DNA from: Takakia lepidozioides | Lineage: Eukaryota; Streptophyta; Takakiopsida; Takakiales; Takakiaceae | DNA: 64,000 nucleotides | Reading direction: 5' to 3' | NCBI GenBank assembly: GCA_030704615.1 | Contig: CM060731.1 | Span: forward strand, 58,880,756-58,944,755 | Part shown: one piece after another, positions 55,686-64,000 of the stretch | How the letters are laid out: every line of letters starts with the position of its first letter | Position numbering within the stretch: position 1 is the first letter of the stretch | Notes under the pieces: model-generated | The model's database searches: none | Told to the model about the DNA's origin: nothing | What the model saw: the letters and a program-made list of their open reading frames with translations, nothing else | Made by a program: the position numbers and the translations under genes

Positions 55686-58600
55686 ATGGAGGAACTAACA
55701 GACTATACGCTCGCAATATTACTTACGCAGTGGCATAGGGACGAAAGAACAGAGCGGATCTTTTCTCTTGATCGATGCTTGCAAGCCCCGCAGGCTTACA
55801 AGAAATTACCCATAGCTTTTTGTGGCAACCATACGTTTATGCTTTGTGCCCTGCAGGCATTTCTTCAATTGTTACAGCCAAAACATTTCTGTGGGTCTAG
55901 AATGAAGAGAGTGAGAGGAATGGAAGAAATCAGGGTGAAGAGCACCACAATCCTGCAGAAACAAACGATTGCTACTCCACAGGCGGTACAGTTACTGAAG
56001 GAGCTGCGATTGCAAGGATTGCAAAGCAAAGATTGGACATTGCACCATAGACAGTACATGTTACAATTCTTGCAGAACTTTGAGCCTAGGACAGGAGCAA
56101 CAACGGTGAAGGGAGTTGAATTAGAAATTACTCCCCTATACCTACAACAATTGTTTCAATTGCCAGCAGGTCAGGTGCATGTGGAGGAGCACAGGGCAAG
56201 ACTGCAAATAGGGGACTTATTCCAAGAAGGGAGTTTCTTTAAAACTCAGGGTTATGCTTGTACCAAGGCCGTGTACCCAGGGCTAAAGGAGGTAGGCCAG
56301 GTATTGAACGTTCTGTTTGCCATGAAACAGAACCAACAGTATTTGAGCAGATCCTTCACAGAGGAAATACTCAAAGCCCTGAGAGGAGAAGAGGTAGAAT
56401 TTATAAATGTACAACGCACTGGTAGAGGAGATGAAAAGATTACAGGGTACTGCCGCAAAGTCTCCTATCATAGTGTCTGGCCCAATCATTGCTCAAATAA
56501 TTCTTGATTCTGGCATACTTGATGCTCGAGAAAGAAAGGAGATGAGAGTGTTTGAGCCAGAAACCACTGCAATGGAAGAGCAAGGCTCTTCACACAGTGA
56601 GGGTGGACTGGCAGGGCAACCCCAAACTAAGAGACAGAGGCGGGGAAAGACTGTAGTGGCGGATCCACTGGCTTCACGGAATCCGCATGATAATGTTTCC
56701 CAAGCTCTTGTGCAGGAAGGGGCACAGCAGCACAGAGAACTGCTATTACTGAAGCAGGACCTTCAGAGAGGGAAGAGGAAGTTACTTCAGTATCACAGCC
56801 ATCACAGCCAGATGATCGGCTTGTCACAGAGTTACCACAAGTTGTCCATGCAGTTCCACCAGAAATAATTGATTTGGAAAAAGAAGGGTTAGATATTCCC
56901 ACTACAGAACAGGTGGTGGCAGAAATTGAGAAGGGGGACCTTCTCTATGAATATTCTGGTATGGTCAAGGACACAGTGATTCCGGAGGTGCAACGGTTGT
57001 CCAGGGGAAACCCTGCGGTGCATATAATACACACACCTGTGACGGAGGTACCACAGGTAGAATGTCAAGACACTGCAGCACCGGTGACGGATGAAGTGGT
57101 TCAGGAAGAAAATCTGGTGGGGCAATGGCCTGAGTGGTTCGTAAGGCATCACACTGTTGAGGATCAGGGAGAACAGCAGCAAGCTCACCAAGATGACCCT
57201 CAACAGGCCATGCTTATGAGTTCCATAAGCAGGACACTTAATTTGTTGGGTACTTATGTCAAATCCCATGTTCCCACTACTCAATTGGCAGCTTTGAGGG
57301 AGGAACTCAGGAAGGAGTTTGAGGCTCGACTTGCCACAGAGTGTGCAAACAAGGTCGATGAAGAGGTCACTCTCAAGATGCAGCAAGACTTGGAGAGTAC
57401 AGAAGCGGCTTTGCAATTGGCCAAGGAACAATTGATTGAGGCAGGCCTCGCGCAAGACCACTTGCACGAAGCACATAAGCAACAGCTATACCAAATGCAG
57501 GTGAAGCATGAAAGCAAGTTGCAAGAAGTGAATGCACTACATACGGAGTTGCAGACAGTGCATGACAGGATGGCCATACAATGTGCTACACTCACAACTA
57601 TGCTTGACCAATCTACAAAAGAAATAAACAGTCAAGCGGAAAGATGTACGAAGGCAGAGGCAGAGAATGTTGAGCAAGTGAAACTCATTGTCGATATGAA
57701 GAATACAATCTGTCGCAATGAGGATACTTTCAAGCAATACAGGCAGGTTGAAGCTGACCAAGAGAGGCACATCCTGGAGTTGCAACAAACGGTCATGGCC
57801 AATAGAAATGAAATCTCTGTCACTAACAAGGCTTGGAAGGAAGCCAATAATCTGCTTGCTGCCTATGCGAATTGGTTGAACCTCATGCGAAGCGCATGGA
57901 GGCTTTACAACAGCAGTTAGATATGTACAAACTCAGAGAGGAGCAGACTCTCAGAGGTACCACAAGCAACTTGGTGGATAACCACCTTATGCAGGTCTGG
58001 TTAGCACAAGGGCCAGTGGAGGGCAAAGCACCACGAAAGCTCACCCAAAGCGAGATGAATGAGCTCAGACTGCAAGTGCAGAACATTGCCACAACTACTA
58101 TAGACAATGTCTATAGTAGGATAGCGGAGTTACAGGAGGATGTAGACGGCCTGCAGACTCAAGTGGAGGACCTCACTTCAAATATCGACAAGAGAGTCTG
58201 TGTACCTGAGGAACAGCTAATGGCTTCTTATTTAAAAGCGAAACTTTGGCTTTTCAGTCTTCTTCACAGGAGGTGCAGGAGATGCCAATGGTACAAGAGC
58301 CAGTGCCACCAACACCACAACAAGTCACTGTGCCAGTAGCTGACCCTGTTGTTACTACAGCCACACCACAGCCACCACAGCCTGAGGTATGGGGGAATGC
58401 TGCTTTTAACCCACCTAAAACTCCAGCTGCAAGGGAGTACAGTAGGGCTATGATTATGCCCTTCAACCAAATTCCCATTGTGTTGGATTTGGCTTGGAAA
58501 GAATTTAGTCCTCCGCAGTCATTGGCACATTACTATCAAATCATGCGCATTTGGCTGCCAGTGGCAACTAGAACTAAGGTTCTTCCAAACAATCGACCCA

Positions 58601-59451
58601 TTGAGGATCATCACTTTGCGCAGTACTGGCATGAGGCAAGTACCATGTTGAAGGAATTAATTGCCTTCCAAGTTGTACATGGATTCATTTATACCAAGAC
58701 CAAGGAGGTAGCAAGTATTGTCATGGGCTGCGGGTTATACTACGCTGCTTGTTTTCTGGTACGTTATCACATTGAGCAGCACAAGATGCAATCGCGCTTT
58801 CTGAGTTATTCCAGTGGGGATCATTGGGTCTTACCTTCAGTGCCACCTCATATGTACCTATATGAGGCAAAAGTTATGATGCAAAAGGATTCTCAAATTC
58901 GTTCATGGTTTCATGCGGCCTGGAACAATTTGTCAACACAGAAATTCGGCCCTGACGATATTTTCTTTAAGGGACATGAGGCATGGAAATACTTGCACAA
59001 TTCACAAGTCATTGGTACCCCACTCACCTGGACAGACAAGGAGCTCAGGGTCTTCACCAATTTTGCCATTCAGCGTTTACAGCAAGTTTTAAAGTTTAAA
59101 CTTCCAGACATGGTAGGACAACATTGTATGCCCCAGAGGATTCCACAAAAAGTTCGGCAGTTAAAACACCTGAGAGGCGATGAGGATTCTGATACAACTG
59201 TTTCTTCAGCGGACTCTTTTGACATGGGAGAAGACTATGCAATTCAGATGGCAGAGAAGAAGCGACGGGGGTCTCCTATGCCTGAAAGATTACCTCGATA
59301 TCAGCCTCCAGAGGGCCTTACATATCCAGGTAGTGTTCAATCATCTCCGTCAACCAGTGACAGACCTCGGGCTCGTACACAGAGTCCTTCACGAGACTCT
59401 CAACGTCAGAAAGGTGCTCGCTCACAAAGGTTTGCTAATCCCAATCAGTAA
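55686..59451 (+). pseudogene. Large unknown 3' reading frame with coiled coil
   Basis: Between integrase and the polypurine tract lies a sense-strand coding region of about 1,250 codons in five frame segments (breaks near 56400, 56770, 57875 and 58240). It starts plausibly at ATG 55686 (MEELTDYTLAILLTQWHRDE). Part 1 (to about 56500) is globular (VELEITPLYLQQLFQLPAG). Part 2 (56520-57230) is polar, with basic KRQRRGK and acidic stretches. Part 3 (57240-58210) is a long heptad-rich helix (LQLAKEQLIEAGLAQDHLHE, LRLQVQNIATTTIDNVYSRI), strongly coiled-coil. Part 4 (58400-59130) is globular and rich in W, Y and H (MIMPFNQIPIVLDLAWKEF, VMGCGLYYAACFLVRYHIEQ). The end is an Arg/Ser/Pro tail. There is no transmembrane anchor or signal peptide, so it does not look like an envelope. 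Extra 3' ORFs are known in Athila/Tat elements, but this one is not recognised. Confidence 0.8.
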
Positions 59452-59471
59452 ACCGTGAGGACACGGCTTTT

Positions 59472-59489
59472 TGAGAGGGGAAGGGGTAA
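59472..59489 (+). other. Polypurine tract
   Basis: TGAGAGGGGAAGGGGTAA abuts the start of the 3' LTR (59490). Its purine run is the expected primer for plus-strand DNA synthesis. Confidence 0.92.
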
Positions 59490-60458
59490 TGTTAGAGGAC
59501 TGTCTGGGACTTAGACACTTTTACGGGATCTGTGGGGTACCCTTAATTTTGCACAGACTGAGACCAACAGGAGCCTTAGGGGTGACAGCAGCGCACTTTA
59601 GAAGGGGGTTACACAGCCCGTCACAGCCAACACAGCTCGTCACAGTCCGACACAGCCCGTCACAGCCAACACAGCCCGTCACAGTCCGACACAGCCCGTC
59701 ACAGCCCACACAGCCAGACACAGTCGACACAGCCCAACACAGTCGCACAGCCAGTCACAGCTTGACACAGCTGTCACGACCATAGGGAACGGATAGCAGG
59801 ACAGGGAACGACTGTGGGGAACAACATCTGCGAATGGAACATGTTAGTACACGGATGACGGTTAGTGAGGGAAACGGTTAGAACAACGGGTAGGAAGATA
59901 AAGCCATGAGCGAGGATAGGAGGGGAATCACTTCTGGGGGAATCACTGCTGGAAGGAGTGGGGGAGCACTTCTTGGGGGACTTCGGACATCACTGGGGGA
60001 AATGAGGCAGAGAGCGCATCTCTGAGCAGAAAGAGGGAGAGCACGGAGTAGGAGGAGGACGATTTGTTGATGCTTAATGAATGCAAACAGTAGAATTGTA
60101 ATGTAGAGCAGATTAGAGACTCCATGGCTTCAGCCTGATACTTGATAGATATTAATCTGATACATACTTCATACTCACACTGTGTTGTGAGATCTGAGTG
60201 AAGCTGTGGAATGAATGGATGAGTTGATGGAATCCGATAGATTGCTGAAGCAAACTGATACTTAAATACCAACAGTAAGGTAACTAGCTAACATGAATGC
60301 GGGAAGGAAAACAAATAGGAAACACCCCCATGATACACTAGCTGTAGGTCATGACTGATTGTTCTGAGCGGGCTGAGTGCTTAGAGATTTCCAACTCTTC
60401 TATCTTGGAGTTTCCGCCTCGGATAGCGAAGGGATGGGTGAGTAAAAGCCGCGCGACA
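59490..60458 (+). repeat. 3' LTR
   Basis: 969 bp, TGTTAGAGGAC to GCGCGACA, with the CACAGCC minisatellite at 59611-59775 (shorter than in the 5' LTR). Target duplication AACTT follows at 60459-60463. Confidence 0.97.
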
Positions 60459-60463
60459 AACTT
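60459..60463. repeat. Target-site duplication AACTT, right
   Basis: This is an exact repeat of 47366-47370, marking the integration point inside the MULE B coding sequence. Confidence 0.95.
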
Positions 60464-61640
60464 AAAGTGGAGAAATGATCCATGACCAGGTCCAATGCTG
60501 CACCGTCAAGTTTAGTCCCCACAGAATCCCCTTCACTCAAAATATGGCTTTCCAAGAAGGACTTGCTTGCGCCAAGAGCAATTGCAGATGTTGTTGCGGA
60601 TGGGTTTCTCCCGAACTACTGTTTAATCAACCTCGATACTGTCTCAACACTCTCCCTGTAATCCCCCTTCGAGACAAGATGGTTATGGAATCCGAAATGC
60701 ACACAAGCTCTTGTCATTGTTTTCAAACGGTGGACAACATAGTACATTCTTGCTCCGCAGAGCGCCAAGCAGGATGGCACAAGTTTGCAGAATTTGCAGA
60801 CAAAAGGTTTGCCGGTGGAGAGGCAGTCCCAGGCTGAAATGGATTTTCCGCCAGACCCTCCCATTCGCTTTGATTATGAACCCCAGACTGAAGAAAATGT
60901 CTGCAATTCAAATTATCACACCTAAGGTGTCCATTGCAAACTGTCCTCCTGAAAACAAGCTTGTCATCATTCTGAATATTGGATGTTTTGTTCTGCACCA
61001 CGGGTGCCCATCGTGTTTCTTGTCCATTCCATGCATCAAGATTGTTACACCTCCAACTCGCGGAAGAGGAGGCAGCTCGAATAGGATATCGTCATCAAAA
61101 GTCTCCGGCAAGAACTTCACAGGCACCTGCTTCAAAGATTCCCAATCAATTCCCCGCAACTCACTTTTGAATCCAGCCATTCATCCCATCGCCCGCAATT
61201 TTGGAATGACACTACAAATCTCTTCTTCATCAGCTTCTCCAACCACAGTAGGAAGGACTGGATTGGAATTTCACTTATGTCATCATCGGAAGAATCCAAA
61301 AGCTCAACGATTGGAGTGGAGGACGTCTGTTCTTTTTTCACCACCACCTCTCTCTTGTCTTCAACGACCGAAGCAGCAGTCCCGGGCGTCACATATGACC
61401 CAAGGGACTTTCGCCGAGGCTCTCCAAGTACTCTGTATCGACCAAGACGCACTCTCCACTGGCTGATATGAGCCGTCTCATCACGGTTTTGGAAAGAGTA
61501 TTTCAACAACTTCCCTTTAAGATCGTACACCTCTTTCTCCAAAAAGATGGAGCCATTCTGCAGCTGAAAACGGGTAGCCAAGACATGTTCCAGAACAATT
61601 GCAAATCTATTGTCAAGGACTTCCTGGAGAAACGGCACTG
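60464..61640 (-). pseudogene. MULE transposase B, N-terminal half
   Basis: This is the upstream half of the transposase whose catalytic half is at 45087-47365. Read leftwards from 61640 it begins with FLQEVLDNRFAIVLEHVLATRF, then a serine/acidic linker (LLDSSDDDISEIPIQ) and FKSELRGIDWESLKQVPVKF. It continues with HDGHPWC, the cysteine pair region LRCDNLNCRHFLQSG, FVCKFCKLVPSC and RACVHFGFHNH, together a C-C...H-x-H zinc-binding module of the WRKY-GCM1 kind. It then runs open to the insertion point after a single TAG (after SRLIKQ, near 60616). Frameshifts lie near 61000 and 60870. If the retrotransposon and one AACTT copy are set aside, the frame at 60464 continues directly into the one at 47365. 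It aligns with the fragment at 4498-5690. Confidence 0.85.
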
Positions 61641-62009
61641 GTTTGTCGTCAGAGAAGAACTCGCTTCAGAGGAAGCCATCTTCCTCCGCGTACGTTTTCA
61701 CTCCTTACTATCGCAGATCTAGTGTAAACGTTTATGATGTCTCCAGAACACAGTTGAAGAATGAACAGAGAATATGGCGGAGGAAGCTCAGACAACGACT
61801 GTGCATATTCTGTTATTCTTTCCAGATATGCAGCCGTCCATTTTAAATTACTTTTCTTGTGGGACCAGTGGTCAGGTATCCCTAGGAGCAGTGTCGGCAG
61901 CTGTTAAAACCGTTTAATTAGAAACTCATCAATAAACCCAATCAAAAGCCGACTTCTGGAAGCATGCCCACGGATCTGAGGATGGATTGCAGATAAGTAA
62001 ATGTATCTT
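61641..62009. other. No gene recognised
   Basis: A short gap between MULE B and the hAT relic. It may include the MULE end, but no terminal inverted repeat was seen. Confidence 0.4.
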
Positions 62010-63313
62010 TATAATACCAATGGATCCGCGCCACCTGGAAAGTTCCAATTGGCCGTGTTTCCTCAATTTTTGCATTAGTAACCATGCCTTGCCCATTACT
62101 GGTGGTTTCCATCAAACTCCCGCAAGACGATTAAACACGGCTCAACCATATAAACAAAGTTTTCACATTTCTTCCAGAAATCATCGCTGCGAATGCTATT
62201 CCAAACTTTTCGACTTTGCCCAAGGACTTGGCTTTTCTGGAGTCCCGTAATGTCCGTGTGTACGCATTGAGGATGGATGATGCTGTGCTCCAGACTGCTC
62301 TTCACGTCACCAACCGATCCCACCATCAGAAGTTAGTGACAAAAGAGTTTCGCCTGGATTGCGAGGTTGTATTGGGTCGTGCTCCTGCTATTGCCAAAGG
62401 GATTGTGGTGTGTGCGGTATGAACGACCACAACAGTTTCGCTCGCTTGGACAAGTTGTTTTCCACACTGTTCTTTCCCAATCTTCAAAATGAGTCAAGGA
62501 TATGAGCCAGCACAACTTGATAGTACAATGATGATACGTGCCAACAACATGGCAGTTGGTTTCTCATGTAGCGGATTGTCTATGCATATTTGCACGATTC
62601 TACTCACTCCACAACCGACCTGTTCGATGAAGTCCGTCAATAGTTGGCATTGATTAACGTCATCTTCTTCTCGCCGTAGTGTCGACCGATCCCAGAATTG
62701 TTCCCCAGCTGGCATATGGGCATGACATTGAACAATGGTCTATGTTGTGACAGAACTCCAACCATCGGTACATTATCGTGTTTCCATATTTCTGATACAC
62801 TGCCCATCTTATCGTTGACCTTTGGGTAAGCTCGTCATGGGGTCTTCTAGCACAATCCTGTGCGGGATTGTATAAGTCGGAGGCACGTATGTGGATCTGG
62901 ACTCCGAGGTTGCTCTAACAGCGAAACAAATGTCGGAACCTTGCCACATTAAATGGATTATGTTGGCTTCGACGGGAAGAAAAACTCCGCCCATTTTTTT
63001 ATCCAACGTCTTTTTCGCAGACAAGTTAAGACCTTTCTTGCATGGAGGCTGCCGTAATCCTCTACTCGTTGAAGTGTATGGTTACAAAGGGTGTTGAAGC
63101 AGTTGCTCCGGCACAACCACTGTCCAATGATACCCGACAGCCTACAAGAGTCGCCCTAGGTACTAAATCGGGGCATCCTGACGGGAAGATGAAGTGTTCG
63201 TCAGAGGTCATGTCCAGATCAAAGGACATTGGAATATTGCCTCCACACTGGGCAAAGTGGCTTTTTACCCGATAGATGCTTTGGGGATAAACCCACCCCC
63301 GCGCTCTTAACAC
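62010..63313 (-). pseudogene. Decayed hAT-family transposase
   Basis: Minus-strand pieces in order fit a plant hAT transposase of the DUF659 type. At 63313-63062 lies the end of a BED-like finger (YRVKSHFAQCGGNIPMSF, matching the usual H...H/C arrangement of R-x-K-x-H-L). At 63024-62809 lies the DUF659 start (STYVPPTYTIPHRIVLED). At 62715-62494 are LLTDFIEQVGCGVSRIVQIC and DNPLHEKPTAMLL, the region with the Asp of the V-V-T-D-N motif. At 62326-62020 is VWNSIRSDDFWKKCENFVYM with VEPCLIVLREFDG, the W..FW..........P...VLR..D motif just before the usual dimerisation part. Frames differ between pieces and the C-terminal hAT dimerisation domain is not seen. It is a relic. Confidence 0.65.
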
Positions 63314-63868
63314 CTTATAGCGAGGTGAGCGAGCACCCGATCATTACGATAAGAACGCTTTAATCCACATATGTTGCAATCAACAATACCAGTGGCACTG
63401 ACGGTGTTCGGGATTGCCGTATACCAAGGGTCCATTCCTCCCTCTCTCACCCAATATCACTCCCCGGGACCTAGCGATGCAAGCAACAAAAAACAGTCAC
63501 CTATAAGAACGTGTTGTGAATGTAGAGTGCAATGCGAAGACAACATTCTACACTTGTTAGCAACCTAAGTGGGTCGATGTGGGTTGTAGTGTTGAGCTTA
63601 TATATAATCTGCTAAAGTGGCTTTGGTGGAAGCCACAACGGCAAAAATGTGCGCACTCTCTCTTGGGTACACTCTCGTCAATGGAAAAGAACATCCAAAG
63701 CAACCTCAAGTGTTTGCGCAAAAAAACGTGAGGAGCTTGGTGACCCTCCTCCTTATATATGATCCAAGATGGATGAAAGTGATGAAATGAAAGGAAATGC
63801 ATAATTTGACGGAAACAATAGGCAACCCAAAAACTGCTATACAACCATATTTGTTGTAATTTGAAATT
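63314..63868. other. No gene recognised
   Basis: No domain-bearing frame, RNA gene or clear repeat is visible before the hairpins at the right edge. Confidence 0.45.
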
Positions 63869-63960
63869 AGCGACCGTAATTAAGCGACCGCTAATACTAC
63901 GGTCCGTATTTTTTTTTTTATGAAAAACAAGCGACCGCCACTACTGCGGTCGCTTTTATT
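63869..63960. repeat. GCGACCGC hairpins
   Basis: AAGCGACCGC (63929-63938) and GCGGTCGCTT (63946-63955) form a perfect 10-bp stem with a 7-base loop (CACTACT). Just upstream AGCGACCG words recur at about 63869 and 63883, with a partly paired CGGTCC. Repeated short hairpins of this kind are typical of the subterminal regions of CACTA (En/Spm) elements. The element itself would lie outside the window. Confidence 0.6.
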
Positions 63961-64000
63961 TCCTTTCATTTTGTGCAATATTGCAGTCACTTCTATTTTG

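Larger units (their letters stand above)
47371..60458 (+). mobile_element. Complete Ty3/gypsy-type LTR retrotransposon, 13.1 kb
   Basis: The element is bounded by long direct repeats starting TGTTAGAGG and ending GCGCGACA, with a 5-bp target duplication. Order from left: 5' LTR, primer-binding site, gag, CCHC knuckles, protease, reverse transcriptase, RNase H, integrase, tandem repeat, large unknown reading frame, polypurine tract, 3' LTR. The order RT-RNase H-integrase defines Ty3/gypsy (Metaviridae-type). There is no chromodomain after integrase, so it is a non-chromovirus, perhaps near the OTA (Athila/Tat) or bryophyte/lycophyte-specific groups. The LTRs differ by about 15 substitutions outside their minisatellite, so insertion is fairly recent. 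The coding regions nevertheless carry many stops and frameshifts, so it probably moved with help in trans. It is inserted in the MULE B gene, and a solo LTR of the same family is at 11988-12976. Confidence 0.97.

Noticed and set aside
55686-59451. Retroviral envelope gene in the retrotransposon
   Set aside because: No signal peptide, fusion peptide, furin site or transmembrane helix is visible; coiled coil and a basic/proline tail fit an internal protein better.

Overview
The window reads as nuclear DNA of a land plant, most likely a non-seed lineage such as a bryophyte or lycophyte. That placement is an inference. The supporting features are an A-type (CYP71-clan) cytochrome P450 with short phase-0 introns, a plant-specific PLATZ zinc-finger gene, degenerate plant-type telomere repeats (CCCTAAA), and many MULE, hAT and Ty3/gypsy transposon sequences. 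Nothing bacterial is seen. Only two genes look intact: the P450 (28238-30165, +) and PLATZ (33521-34294, -). Nearly everything else is transposon-derived, broken or repetitive.

Layout. 0-2.6 kb holds nothing recognisable. 2.7-6.1 kb holds fragments of a MULE transposase in conflicting orientations, a short foldback repeat, and an unknown coding relic. 6.5-7.6 kb is a striking array of about 20 palindromes (core AAATGCGGCACCGCATTT) repeated every 53 bp. 8.7-14.8 kb is a decayed multi-exon gene of uncertain family. It has a proline/lysine-rich N-terminus, a ParB/sulfiredoxin-like W-N-G-N-H-R motif and a possible methyltransferase-like C-terminal part. It is split by a solo LTR, and at least three of its short introns carry the same palindrome. 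A second palindrome cluster lies at 14.85-15.1 kb. 15.4-16.9 kb holds two related unknown genes head to head. 17.4-19.7 kb is a relic resembling the DUF7869 family. 20.0-21.2 kb is a telomere-like tandem array.

21-28 kb is mostly unremarkable DNA, followed by P450, a 3.3 kb gap and PLATZ. 34.3-40.7 kb is intergenic, with a candidate tRNA-derived SINE and AT-rich repeats. 40.7-43.7 kb is a MULE transposase that has apparently lost its SWIM core. 43.7-44.6 kb is minisatellite.

45.1-61.6 kb is a nested insertion. A 13.1 kb Ty3/gypsy-type LTR retrotransposon (47371-60458, TSD AACTT) sits inside the reading frame of a minus-strand MULE transposase, whose halves flank it at 45087-47365 and 60464-61640. 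The retrotransposon has gag, zinc knuckles, protease, RT-RNase H and integrase, plus a large unknown 3' reading frame of about 1,250 codons with coiled coil. A decayed hAT transposase (62.0-63.3 kb) and hairpins end the window.

The main candidate for something undescribed is the 3.9-15.1 kb neighbourhood: an iterated palindrome confined to the surroundings and introns of a gene with a ParB-like motif. The retrotransposon's 3' reading frame is the second candidate.
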